64,000 nt of DNA, from assembly GCF_018917965.1 (NCBI RefSeq), contig NZ_JAHLPP010000001.1, positions 744,001 to 808,000 of the forward strand, read 5' to 3'. The notes under the pieces were generated by a model that did not search any database, was not told the DNA's origin, and worked only from the letters and a program-made list of their open reading frames with translations. Below are positions 15,514 to 24,789 of this stretch, in pieces. The DNA is from Pseudoflavonifractor sp. MSJ-37 (lineage in GTDB: Bacteria; Bacillota; Clostridia; Oscillospirales; Oscillospiraceae). Position 1 is the first letter of the stretch. Each line of letters starts with the position of its first letter. The position numbers and the translations under genes are program-made.

Positions 15514-17649
15514 TTAGAAGGCGTTCAGCTTCTCGGTCAGCTGAGACAGGGCGTCCAGCTCACCGGAGACCTGCTCGTCCAGGCGCGCCGTCTCCTCGGT
15601 CCGGGCGGCCTTGAGGGCGTCCAGCTCGGCGGAGCAGTCGGCGCCGGCCTCCTTCTGCTGGAGGGACTCGATCACATCGAACAGGTCCACGTGGCCCTGG
15701 ACCCGGCCCGCGCCCCACATGAGGCGGTCGGCGGGCTGATCCAGCACATAGTTGGTGAAGTGGTCGTAAGTCTCGCGGCTCCAGTCGTAGGCATACCAGT
15801 TGTTGTCCACCAGATAGAGGTAGTCATCCAGCGCGGCGGCGGCGTCATCCTGCTCCAACGCGGCGATCGCGCCGTCCAGCGCCGCGATGTTGTTGGTGCT
15901 GTGCTCATGGGGGAAGATGGAGACATCCTCCCAGGTCAGGCGGACGAAGCAGTCCTCCGCATAGCGGAAGGCCTCCAGCGCGGCGGTGTTCAGGGTGCGG
16001 CTGTCGGCAAGGAGCTGGTCGGCCTTGGCGGTGTCGCCGGCGTCCAGCGCCGTCCGATAGTCGGCGTTGACGGTGGAGACCTTCTCCCAGGCGCTCTTGG
16101 CGGCGGCATCGGCCTCGTCCAGCGCGGTGTTCAGGGAGGAGACCTGCTCTTCGCTCAGGACAGACTCGTCCATGCTCTCCCGCAGGGAGGAGAGGCGGGT
16201 GGAGAAGTCCAGGGGAGAGACGGCGCACCGGTCGTAGGCCAGCATCAGCATCCCGTACATCCCGTGATGGAACTGGAACGCCTCGGAGCTGTACGTGTCC
16301 TCGTTGTCGAACTGGCTGTGGTAGTGCGTCTGGGCGAAGCCGCCTCGCAGAGCCGTTACGGAGGAAGGCACACCGGCGATGGACAGGGAGAAGTCGTCAG
16401 ACCAGGTCTGGGTGGGGACAATGACCTCGATGCCGTTGGGGAACACGCCCTCCACGGCGGGCACATCGTCCTTGAACCCCTCCACGAAGGTCTTGAGCTC
16501 ATAGGAGGTACGGATCTGGTCCGTGTCGCCCTCATTCATAGCGGGGAGCTCGAAGTTGATGTCGGCCACCACCTTGCCCACCCATTCAGGATGGACCCGG
16601 AAGATCTCGTTATAGGCGCCGGTGGACCAGTCGTAGCGGGTATCGCTGACGCCCCACTCCTCGGCGGCCATGGCGGAGAACACCAGGGTCTTTTCCGGCT
16701 GATAGCCGCTGTCCACGATGGCCTTGGCGATGCCGAACATCAGGGCGATGGCGGCGTTGTCATCCTGGAAACCGGCAAAGTAGGAGTCATAGTGGGCGCT
16801 CATGAGCACCATAGCGTCGGGGTCACGGCCGGGGATCGTGCCCACGATGTTATAGGAGGTGCCGTCCAGGCCCACGGAGCTCTCGGCATCCAGCGTGACC
16901 TCCAGCTCCTTGGTGCCGGCCTGCTCCATAGCGGCCCGGATGGCGTCCGCGTCGGTCCGGGAGATGGAGAGAGCGGGGGCGTCTGCCGGACCGCACACGT
17001 CCTGGGCGTTCAGCGCATCGTCGCTGACCTCGGCATAGCCGCCGTTCTGAGCGGCCAGGACGGCCGCCGCTCCGTGGAGGTGGGCCTCATAGGCGGGATA
17101 GTTGATCCACCAGTCCGCCCGCTGGTCGATATCCACCAGCACCAGCTTTCCGGTCACATCCAGACCAGCCAGGTCGTCCTCAGTCCCTCGTCCGCCGTCC
17201 ACGATCGTGAACGACTTGGCGCCGCCGGTGGAGAGGTCAGTCTGATAACCGCCCAGCTCCACGGTCTTTTCGCTCCCATCCGCCGTGGGGTAGGTGAGCC
17301 GCGCGTGGTCGAAGGTCCAGGTGTCCAGGGTGAACGCATCTTTCGTCACGTCAGAGAGCCCGATAGACTCCATCTCCGCTTTCAGCATATCACCCGTCGC
17401 GATCTCCGCGTCGGACCCTGCCGTGCGGTAGCCCAAAGCCTCGTTGGACTTGATATCCTCCAACTTCTTTGCCAGTCCGTAGGAATAATCCAGATCCACA
17501 TGGTCCAGATAGGCGGCCTGAGCCGCCGCAAGGGTGGTGGCCTCGGAGGTCTGAGTGGCCTGAGGCTGGGACTGGGTCTGGCTGCCGCACCCGCTCAGGG
17601 TCAGCAGCATGGCGAGAGCGCCCGCAGTGCATCGCTTGGTCTGTTTCAC
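15514..17649 (-). CDS. M28 family zinc peptidase lipoprotein
   Basis: Secreted, lipid-anchored peptidase (711 aa). N-terminal signal with lipobox LTLSGC, a PA-like insert (about residues 130-240) and the M28 catalytic domain with zinc and catalytic residues in SAHYDS, DDNAA, AAEEWG and the late HYHSQFDNEDTY motif. About 220 further residues at the C-terminus are helical and of unclear role. The GTG start at 17649 has AAAGGATG upstream. The family consists of aminopeptidases or carboxypeptidases; the exact specificity is not visible. It appears to be transcribed alone. Confidence 0.85.
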   Translation of the reverse strand: MKQTKRCTAGALAMLLTLSGCGSQTQSQPQATQTSEATTLAAAQAAYLDHVDLDYSYGLAKKLEDIKSNEALGYRTAGSDAEIATGDMLKAEMESIGLSDVTKDAFTLDTWTFDHARLTYPTADGSEKTVELGGYQTDLSTGGAKSFTIVDGGRGTEDDLAGLDVTGKLVLVDIDQRADWWINYPAYEAHLHGAAAVLAAQNGGYAEVSDDALNAQDVCGPADAPALSISRTDADAIRAAMEQAGTKELEVTLDAESSVGLDGTSYNIVGTIPGRDPDAMVLMSAHYDSYFAGFQDDNAAIALMFGIAKAIVDSGYQPEKTLVFSAMAAEEWGVSDTRYDWSTGAYNEIFRVHPEWVGKVVADINFELPAMNEGDTDQIRTSYELKTFVEGFKDDVPAVEGVFPNGIEVIVPTQTWSDDFSLSIAGVPSSVTALRGGFAQTHYHSQFDNEDTYSSEAFQFHHGMYGMLMLAYDRCAVSPLDFSTRLSSLRESMDESVLSEEQVSSLNTALDEADAAAKSAWEKVSTVNADYRTALDAGDTAKADQLLADSRTLNTAALEAFRYAEDCFVRLTWEDVSIFPHEHSTNNIAALDGAIAALEQDDAAAALDDYLYLVDNNWYAYDWSRETYDHFTNYVLDQPADRLMWGAGRVQGHVDLFDVIESLQQKEAGADCSAELDALKAARTEETARLDEQVSGELDALSQLTEKLNAF

Positions 17650-17811
17650 TTATCAACATCCTTTACATCAAGTTCCACGCCGAAAAACGGCATGTTGGCA
17701 TGTATCATATCAGAGCTGGGAGGACTTTTCAATAGTTTCGATCGAAAAAACTGTAAAAATATCACAAGGGAAGCCTGCTCTGCGCTGGACGGCCAGTCGT
17801 AGGCTCGACAG

Positions 17812-17853
17812 GTACAAAAGCTCCCGGCAGAGACGGTCATCTCTGCCGGGAGC
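17812..17853 (-). terminator. Terminator of the TetR-MMPL-GLUG operon
   Basis: Stem GCTCCCGGCAGAGA/TCTCTGCCGGGAGC, followed on the minus strand by CTTTTGT, 12 bases after the operon's last stop codon. Confidence 0.8.
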
Positions 17854-17865
17854 GAAATGGGTACG

Positions 17866-20800
17866 TTATTTTTTCAATGCGGCTTCCTGTTCCTTGAGAT
17901 GTTCTTCTTGGACCCGGAGCTTCTCCTGGGCCAGCTCCTTTTCCTTCACCGTGGGGCCCTTGTGGGGCTTGCCCTTGTGGCGGCGGATCAGGAGGAAGAG
18001 CACAGCGGCCAGGATCAGCACGCCGGCGATGCCGCCGCCGATCACCAGGGGGAGAGGGAGCTTTGCCTTGGGGACCAAGACCAGAGAACCGGAGGCAGGA
18101 CCGGTGAACACCAGATAGCTTCCGTCCCGCTCCGCGTCATCCACCGGGGTGAGCGCGCCGTCCTGGAGGAGATAGAGCGTGTCGCCCTTGTCTACGGAGC
18201 GGACCCGGAGGGCCACGGTCTCCGGAACGGCGGAATCAGGGTCGATGATGCTGTAAGAGTAGCCCGCAAGATCGTCCCGGTCCAGAAGTCCCTCGTCCGG
18301 GATCCAGTTATCGATGGACAGATGGGCAGAGGGGGAGAAGGAGCCTTCCGCCAGCAGGACGGGCTGGCTTCCGCCGGAGGAGATCGTGGTGCTCCAGTTG
18401 TTGTACACCGCGTGGACGGTGGTGGGGCGAAGGATGTCGGCGGCGTCGAAGTCCTCCCACTCACCGTAGTAGCCGTTCCAAACAGGCACGGCAGGGAAGT
18501 CGGCTGGGTCGATCTGACCGCCGTATTCCGTGGGGATGGTCTTGACCACCTGACCGTTGGAGACGAAGGTGACGCTGAACTGGAGGAACTCTGCGGGCAC
18601 GCTGGACAGGGCGGAGAAGTCCTCGAAGGAGAGGCCGGTGGTCTGACCGGCGAAGGTCACGCCGTCCACGCCTGCCAGAGATTCCTGGAGGAACCAGTTG
18701 CCCTGGATCGTGCCGCCGTCGTCCTCGCTGTCATCGGAGCTGTCGCCGTTGAGGGCATCGTTCAGCTCCTTCAGGAAGCTGGTGCTGTCATCGGAACCGG
18801 CGATCGCGCCCAGCTGTTCACCACCGTCGCTGTCGATGCGGGTCATGGCCACACAGCCGGAGATGTCCCGGCCCTGACCGGCGATGCCGCCCAGCATATC
18901 GCCGCCGGTCAGATCGGCCTGCGCAGAGCAGTCCTTGATGACCGAGCGGGAGACACCGGCGATGCCGCCGGCTTTTCCGCCGTCATCCTCGGAGGCGGCC
19001 ACCTCCACGGGGCCGCGGCTGATGCAGTTCACGATGGCACCCACCATGCCGTTGCCCACGATGCCGCCGGCCACGGACTTTTTGGCGGTGACACCGCCCT
19101 CGTTCCGGGAGCCACGGACGGTGGCGGTCAGATAGGCGTCCGTGTCCAGCAGGAGCAGGTGCTCCTGGTCATCCAGATCCCACTCCTGCTCCGGGTCGGA
19201 GGCCACCTCCATGGAGACGTTGCCCACGATGCCGCCCACGTTCTGGTCGGCGTTGATGTCGGCCGTGTTCCGGCAGGAGCTGACCCGGCCCGCGCCCTCG
19301 TCAGCGTGGGCGTCAGAGACGTCCAGGATCTGGCGCTCCGGCTTCTTCGTCATCTCCATCAGGTCGGAGCGGACCTGGTCCAGCTGGTCCAGGATGGAGA
19401 GGGTGGTGTCATAGAGCTCCTTGCTGTGCGCAGAGGCTCCGCTGTTCATCTTGTCCATCTGCTTCTGGATGATCTGTAGCTGGGCATCGATATCATCAGC
19501 GGAGGAGTGGCCCTTGTCGTAGATAGTGTTCCAGTAGCGGTCCAAGGCTTGGGAGATCACATCCAGCTGGCTGTTGATGGACCGCAGGTCACCGCTGGAG
19601 GCGTCCGCGAAGGTCTTGGTCAGGGACCGGACCGCGTCTGTGGCATCCTGGAGGTCATCCAGTGCGTCGCTGGCCTGGTCCCAGTACTTCCGGGCGTCCT
19701 TGGAGGCGCCCTTGTAGATGTCGTTCAGTTCGGAGACCATCTCGGAAGCGGTATCGCTGATTTGGGAGATCCCGTTGGTGACCTTGTCCAGATGGCCGGA
19801 AGGGTCGATGCCCTTGAGTTCCTTGAACGCCTTGTTCAACTGCTGGAACAGCGCGTAGAGGTCACCGGCATAGTTGTTCTGACCGAAACCGGGATCGATA
19901 TCGTCACTGCTCCCGCTGCCGATCTGACCGATCAGGTCCTGGATCTGCTTTGTGATGGACTCACAGGTCTTGAGGAACTTCTGGATGGCCTTCAGGTCAT
20001 CAGAGAGGCCGTTCATGCCATTGATGACCTTCTGCATCTCATCGTCGATGTCGTCGAAGCTGTCCTCCATGGTGTCGAAGGCATCGCCCAGACCGGTGTC
20101 CACGGTGTCGGCCATATCGTCCACGGCTTTGCGCATGGCGGTGACGGCCGCTTTCATGGCGTCCAGCTGGCTGTCGGTGTCAGCGCGGAAGGCGTCAGTC
20201 CGGTCCAGCAGGGAGGTGAAGGTCTTGTTGATGATGCCGGTGGAGCCGTGGACGGTCTGGATCACCGCGTTGGTGTCCTCCAGCAGGTCGTTCACAGAGG
20301 TGTTGCTCCGCTTGCGGATCTCGTCCATGGCGTCGTTGATGATCTTCATGTCATCCACTGCATCGGTGGTGGTATCGTAGGTCTGCCGGGCAAAGATCCG
20401 CATCTGATCGGTGAACTCCGCCATAGAGCGGTCCAGCGCGTCGATCGGGTCGGTGCCGTAGGAGAAGCTGATGTCGGGCTCGAACTGGCCCACGATGCCG
20501 CCCACGTCCTTGCGGCCATAGATCTCGCCGCTGTTCACGCAGGAGACCACCGCACCGCTCTGGAGGCCCACGATGCCGCCGATATTGTAGCCTTTGTGGT
20601 CATAGCCCAGCACCGCGTGGTTCTCACTGGACTGGATGGTACCGGTGGAGCGTCCGGCGATGCCGCCTACGTTGCGCGGGGCATCGTCCTCCGCCTCCCG
20701 GCCGATCTCGCCCTGATTGGCGCATCGGTCGATCAGACCGTCGTTATGGCCGGCGATGCCGCCCACATCGGTGGTGCCGGTGAGGGATGCGGCGCTGGTG

Positions 20801-21321
20801 GAACTGCGGATGACGCCGGTGTCCTCATTGGTGCCCACTAGGCCGCCGACCTGCTTCTCGCCCCTGACGATTCCGGAGACGGAGCAGTCCTCGATGGTGC
20901 CCTTGTTCACGCCGGCCAGCAGGCCCACCTCGGTCTTGGAGCCTCCGGGACAGAGGTAGCCGTCCTCGATGGTGAGCCCGGAGACCTCGGCGCCCTCTTC
21001 TATGTAGCGGAACAGGCCCATCTGGGAGCCCTTCTTCTCCACGTGGTAATTGGTGATGGTGTGGCCGTTCCCGTGGAAGGTGCCGCAGAACACGGGGATG
21101 GACGTGAAGCTGCTGCCAGTCAGGTCCAGGTCGGTCTGGAGCTCCACGGTGAGCCCTCTGGAATAGGTGTCGTTGGCGCAGTCCCCGGCGAAGGCCAGGA
21201 ACTCCTTGACATCGGTGATGGTGACGTTGTCACCGGCGGCGGAGGCGGCGGGGACCAGGCTCAGGCAGAGGGTCAGAGCCAGGAACAGCGCGCCTGCCCG
21301 CTTATGGATGGTCATTTTCAT
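17866..21321 (-). CDS. Exported GLUG-repeat protein with long coiled coil and C-terminal membrane anchor
   Basis: Large surface protein (1151 aa). Signal peptide (about 1-29, ending AASAA), then GLUG-like repeats (VGLLAGVNKG, VGGLVGTNEDTG, VGGIAGHNDG, NIGGIVGLQSG, DVGGIVGQF) to about residue 300, a helical region of about 380 residues without glycine repeats (300-680, likely coiled coil), a second GLUG block (NVGGIVGNVS, AGGIAGVSR, LGGIAGQGR), one transmembrane helix near 1090-1112 and a charged cytoplasmic helical tail. ATG 21321 follows AGGAGG at 9 bases and overlaps the MMPL stop by 20 bases, so the two are coupled. Helical ectodomains of this sort occur in YhgE/Pip proteins, which also pair with MMPL exporters; a periplasm-like adaptor role is inferred. 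Confidence 0.75.
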   Translation of the reverse strand: MKMTIHKRAGALFLALTLCLSLVPAASAAGDNVTITDVKEFLAFAGDCANDTYSRGLTVELQTDLDLTGSSFTSIPVFCGTFHGNGHTITNYHVEKKGSQMGLFRYIEEGAEVSGLTIEDGYLCPGGSKTEVGLLAGVNKGTIEDCSVSGIVRGEKQVGGLVGTNEDTGVIRSSTSAASLTGTTDVGGIAGHNDGLIDRCANQGEIGREAEDDAPRNVGGIAGRSTGTIQSSENHAVLGYDHKGYNIGGIVGLQSGAVVSCVNSGEIYGRKDVGGIVGQFEPDISFSYGTDPIDALDRSMAEFTDQMRIFARQTYDTTTDAVDDMKIINDAMDEIRKRSNTSVNDLLEDTNAVIQTVHGSTGIINKTFTSLLDRTDAFRADTDSQLDAMKAAVTAMRKAVDDMADTVDTGLGDAFDTMEDSFDDIDDEMQKVINGMNGLSDDLKAIQKFLKTCESITKQIQDLIGQIGSGSSDDIDPGFGQNNYAGDLYALFQQLNKAFKELKGIDPSGHLDKVTNGISQISDTASEMVSELNDIYKGASKDARKYWDQASDALDDLQDATDAVRSLTKTFADASSGDLRSINSQLDVISQALDRYWNTIYDKGHSSADDIDAQLQIIQKQMDKMNSGASAHSKELYDTTLSILDQLDQVRSDLMEMTKKPERQILDVSDAHADEGAGRVSSCRNTADINADQNVGGIVGNVSMEVASDPEQEWDLDDQEHLLLLDTDAYLTATVRGSRNEGGVTAKKSVAGGIVGNGMVGAIVNCISRGPVEVAASEDDGGKAGGIAGVSRSVIKDCSAQADLTGGDMLGGIAGQGRDISGCVAMTRIDSDGGEQLGAIAGSDDSTSFLKELNDALNGDSSDDSEDDGGTIQGNWFLQESLAGVDGVTFAGQTTGLSFEDFSALSSVPAEFLQFSVTFVSNGQVVKTIPTEYGGQIDPADFPAVPVWNGYYGEWEDFDAADILRPTTVHAVYNNWSTTISSGGSQPVLLAEGSFSPSAHLSIDNWIPDEGLLDRDDLAGYSYSIIDPDSAVPETVALRVRSVDKGDTLYLLQDGALTPVDDAERDGSYLVFTGPASGSLVLVPKAKLPLPLVIGGGIAGVLILAAVLFLLIRRHKGKPHKGPTVKEKELAQEKLRVQEEHLKEQEAALKK

Positions 21322-23860
21322 GGGTATCTTCCTCCTGCTGATCCTGCCGGGCGCTGTCCTCGGGGAGCTCCGGCGTGTCCCCGCCGGGAGTGGGGATGGA
21401 CTTCTTGTTCTCCACATAGGCGTCCACACTGCCGTGGAGGATGCCGTTGAACTGGCCGTCCACGAAGCCGGACACATGGCCGCGCAGGTGGCCGTCCACC
21501 CGCATGATGCCCTTCTGCACCGTCTGCTCATGGCGTTTGCCCCGCAGGGTGATGGTGGTGCGCTCCAGGAAGCGGTCGCCCAGGAGCAGGAGCTGGGGCA
21601 GGACGGTCATCACCAGCACGATGGAGGTGAGGGTGCCCCGGCCAAGGGCCAGTCCCACGGAACCGATCGTGGCGTTGGTGGAGATCTTGGCGATCAGGAA
21701 GCCCGCCGCCGACATGATGCTGCCGGAGGTGAGGACGGTGGCGAAGCTCTCGTCCAGTGACTGGATGATGGCCTTCTTGTGGTCCATGGTGTCCCGCAGG
21801 GTCATGTAGCGGTTGGTGATGACGATGGCGTAGTCGATGGTGGCGCCCATCTGGATGGAGGAGACCACCAGGTAGCTGACGAAGAACATATTGACGCCTG
21901 TCAGGTAGGGGATCGAGAAGTTGATCCAGATGGAGCCTTGGATCGTCATGACCAGCAGGATGGGCAAGCTGGTGGATTTGAAGGTGAAGAGCAGGATGAT
22001 CATGACGAACAGGGCTGTCAGGACGCTGATCTTCATGTTGTCGCCGGAGAAGGAGCTGGACATATCCCGGGCGTTGGTGGTGTTGCCCACCAGCATCACG
22101 TCATCGCCGTAGTAGACCTGGGCGATGGAGCGGATCTGCTCCAGCAGATCGTAGGACTCGGCGCCCTCCTGAGGGCAGTCGGCGATAAAGACCATCCGGT
22201 CCCAGTTCTCGCCCCGGAGCTGGGCGGTGCCCTTGTCCAGTGCGTCCTTCAGGTCGTCCATGTCCTGAGCCTGATTTCCCTCGAAGGAGACGACGCCCTT
22301 GTCCCGCTCATCCAGCATGAACTCCAGAGAGTCGATCAGGGGGATGGTATACTCATCCACGTCCTGGAAGATGGGGGTGTAGTCCTCCTTGTCGATGCCG
22401 TAGGCCTGATAGAGGACTTTGGCTACTTCGATGTCCACATCCACCAGATCGGCAAACTGGCGGGGAGTGAGGGAGTCCGTGAGATAGGTCACATCGCTGT
22501 CGTCCTTGACAGAGACGCCACCATCCTCATCGTCGTCCCCCAGGTCGGCCTCGGTATTGGCCAGGCCGGTGGCCTGCGTGATCTCAGGCAGCTCGGCGAC
22601 CTCCCGCAGGATACGGCCCTCATCGTCGTAGTTCCCGGTGGGGACCAGCAGGGCGATGGTGGTCTTTTGACCAAAGGTGTCGGCTACCTTGTCATCGGCG
22701 ATGCGCCAGTCGGGCTTATTGTCGAAGTCGGTGTCGTTCTCGATGAACACATAGTCACACTTGTTGGAGAGGACAGCGCCCACGGCGATGACCGCCACGA
22801 AGACGATGGGGAGGATGTACCGGAGCTTCAGGACCACCTTGCCCCAGAGGTTGATGTGGGGGACCAGGTTGCGGTGCCGGGTACGCTCGATAGACTTGCC
22901 GAAGAGCATCAGCAGACCGGGCATCAGGAAGAACACCGAGATCATGCTGAACAGGATGCCCTTCACCAGCACGATGCCCATGTCATAGCCCAGCTTGAAC
23001 TGCATGAGCATCAGGGCCACCAGACCGGAGATCGTGGTCAGGCTGGAGGAGGAGATCTCCACGATGGCCTTGGAGAGGGCGGTGATGTCCGCCTCCCGGG
23101 AATCCAGACCGTTGTCGCGCTCCTCCATATACCGGTGGCAGAAGATGATGGCGTAGTCGATGGCCATGGCCAGCTGGAGCACGATGGCGATGGAGTTGGT
23201 GACGAAGGAGATCGTCCCGAAGATGTAGTTGGTGCCCATATTCAGGATCGCCGCCACGACGAAGACGATCAGATAGACGGGCACCTCCATATAGCTCTTG
23301 GAGGTGAAGAGGAGCACGGCCACGATGACCACAGCGGCGATCGCCAGGATCACGGACATCTCCTTCTGGAGGTCGGCAGAGGTATCCCGGCCCACGGTGG
23401 TGGAGGGGTAGACATCATAGCCGTCCAGCAGGGCCTCCACATCCTCCAGAGACTCCTTGGCCTTGGGGTCGTCTTCGTCGTAGTCGAAAGTGACGGTGAA
23501 GAGGGCGGAGGAGTCCTTGTAGTGGTCGGTGGTGTCGTCAAAGTCCACTTCAGAGACGCCCGGTATGTCCGCGATCTGGTCGGACAGGAGGGATGCCTCG
23601 TTGTAAGTGATGTTGGAGACCATGATGTTGGCGGTGCCCAGCGTGATGAACTCCTTGTCCATCACGTCCAGGCCCCGGCGGGTCTCGGTGGTCTCGGGGA
23701 GGTACTTGGTCAGATCGTCGTTGACCTGCACCTTGCTGATGGAGACCGCGGCGAAGATGGTGGCCGCCAGGAAGATCAGGAAGAACGCGTTGCGTTTGTC
23801 CACGATCAGCCGGGCCACCTTCTCCATGAAGGTCTCGCTGGATCTGTGTTCAGATGACAT
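21302..23860 (-). CDS. MMPL/RND-family exporter
   Basis: Membrane transporter (852 aa) with the duplicated RND layout: one membrane helix (about 22-42), an extracellular domain, five helices, repeated in the second half. Motifs: AMAIDYAIIFCHRYMEE near residue 235 and the matching GATIDYAIVITNRYM near 690, both with the conserved DYA of MMPL proteins; SLTTISGLVALM and SAAGFLIAK are typical helices. The C-terminal 80 residues are hydrophilic and acidic. It lies between a TetR gene and the GLUG protein gene in one operon. Substrates of this family are lipids, glycolipids or hydrophobic drugs. Confidence 0.9.
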   Translation of the reverse strand: MSSEHRSSETFMEKVARLIVDKRNAFFLIFLAATIFAAVSISKVQVNDDLTKYLPETTETRRGLDVMDKEFITLGTANIMVSNITYNEASLLSDQIADIPGVSEVDFDDTTDHYKDSSALFTVTFDYDEDDPKAKESLEDVEALLDGYDVYPSTTVGRDTSADLQKEMSVILAIAAVVIVAVLLFTSKSYMEVPVYLIVFVVAAILNMGTNYIFGTISFVTNSIAIVLQLAMAIDYAIIFCHRYMEERDNGLDSREADITALSKAIVEISSSSLTTISGLVALMLMQFKLGYDMGIVLVKGILFSMISVFFLMPGLLMLFGKSIERTRHRNLVPHINLWGKVVLKLRYILPIVFVAVIAVGAVLSNKCDYVFIENDTDFDNKPDWRIADDKVADTFGQKTTIALLVPTGNYDDEGRILREVAELPEITQATGLANTEADLGDDDEDGGVSVKDDSDVTYLTDSLTPRQFADLVDVDIEVAKVLYQAYGIDKEDYTPIFQDVDEYTIPLIDSLEFMLDERDKGVVSFEGNQAQDMDDLKDALDKGTAQLRGENWDRMVFIADCPQEGAESYDLLEQIRSIAQVYYGDDVMLVGNTTNARDMSSSFSGDNMKISVLTALFVMIILLFTFKSTSLPILLVMTIQGSIWINFSIPYLTGVNMFFVSYLVVSSIQMGATIDYAIVITNRYMTLRDTMDHKKAIIQSLDESFATVLTSGSIMSAAGFLIAKISTNATIGSVGLALGRGTLTSIVLVMTVLPQLLLLGDRFLERTTITLRGKRHEQTVQKGIMRVDGHLRGHVSGFVDGQFNGILHGSVDAYVENKKSIPTPGGDTPELPEDSARQDQQEEDTHENDHP

Positions 23861-23865
23861 GGGGA

Positions 23866-24483
23866 TCAGCCTCTCTTTTCAGTGCCTGCCGGCAGTCCGG
23901 GCAGGAATCGGTCCAGATGATGGATGATGGTCTCTTCCGGGATGGGAGCGTCCTGCTCCAGCCACCAGTGGATGAGCCCCACCATGGCGCCGGCATAGAA
24001 GTGCGCGGTGATCTGGGGGTCCAGGTCGGGGGACTCGGCCCGGAAAGAGGGCTCCTGAAGGCGCTGGCACAGGCCGTCCGCCAGGATGTCCTCCATCGCG
24101 TGGAGTTCCATGGCGTGGAACTCCACGCCATCGTCTCCGGCAAAGGCCGGGCGGAGGAGCTTCCGGTGGAGATCCAGAAAGACCAGAGCCCGGTGGGCCA
24201 CTGACAGGAAAAAATCGTGGGATGAGAGTTCTCCTGTGTCTGGGGCATAGAACTGGAACTTCTGGAGCAGGCTCTGGATCGTGTAGTTCAGCAGGGCCTG
24301 CTTATCCTCGAAGTGGGTATAAAAGGTGGTGCGGTGTACCATGGCGCGATTGCAGATGTCGACCACGGAGATGGACTGGAAGGACTGCTCCTCCAGCAGC
24401 TCCAAAAGCGCCTTGACCAGGAGGCTCCGGGTGCGGCGTTGCCGCAGATCCTCCTTAGGGCCGGTCCGGGTGGTCTGGGTCAT
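23866..24483 (-). CDS. TetR/AcrR-family regulator
   Basis: Repressor-like protein (205 aa). The N-terminal HTH (RTRSLLVKALLELLEEQ, then VVDICNRAMVHRTTFYTHFEDKQALL) is classical TetR; the rest is the ligand-binding domain. I chose ATG 24483 because AAGGAG lies 7 bases upstream; ATG 24489 is also possible. It is the first gene of the operon and probably regulates it together with the MMPL exporter. The short repeat FHAMELHAME near residue 125 comes from a tandem/inverted DNA repeat within the coding region. Confidence 0.9.
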   Translation of the reverse strand: MTQTTRTGPKEDLRQRRTRSLLVKALLELLEEQSFQSISVVDICNRAMVHRTTFYTHFEDKQALLNYTIQSLLQKFQFYAPDTGELSSHDFFLSVAHRALVFLDLHRKLLRPAFAGDDGVEFHAMELHAMEDILADGLCQRLQEPSFRAESPDLDPQITAHFYAGAMVGLIHWWLEQDAPIPEETIIHHLDRFLPGLPAGTEKRG

Positions 24484-24549
24484 GAGCATGCTCCTTTTCT
24501 GCTGCCTTCCTGCTTCGATGGGAGGGCGGCATCTTTTTCGGTTCGATAT

Positions 24550-24596
24550 AGGATAGCACGTACAGGAACATCTGTCAAGATAATCTACAAGTGTAG
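24550..24596 (-). promoter_or_regulatory. Promoter and possible operator of the TetR-MMPL operon
   Basis: On the minus strand TTGACA (24573-24578) and TATCCT (24550-24555) are 17 bases apart. Just upstream of the -35 lies a perfect dyad CTACA-N2-TGTAG (24585-24596), a candidate TetR operator. Confidence 0.6.
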
Positions 24597-24789
24597 CGAA
24601 AAATGGACGGGCAGTATAATCCCACGATGCGGGATCCTGGACCGTGCCAGTCAGCTCATGATCATGTCTGAGCAGTCCTGTGTGTGCGGAAAACACAGGA
24701 CCGGCCCGGGGTCGTCCTGCTTGGTCGGAGAAAAAGGAGAACATGGCCGGCCCTACCAGGACAGCCGGCCTCGCCGGCAGTTCGGCCGG
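24597..24789. other. Intergenic region after sigG with hairpins
   Basis: No gene seen. It holds a perfect 9-base stem GTCCTGTGT/ACACAGGAC (24675-24701) and a GC-rich hairpin CCGGCC/GGCCGG right after the sigG stop (about 24764-24788). Neither has a proper T tract. Confidence 0.4.

Noticed and set aside
24101-24132. Inverted/tandem repeat TGGAGTTCCA..TGGAACTCCA inside the TetR gene
   Set aside because: It lies fully within the reading frame and codes for the repeated residues FHAMELHAME; nothing suggests a regulatory site.
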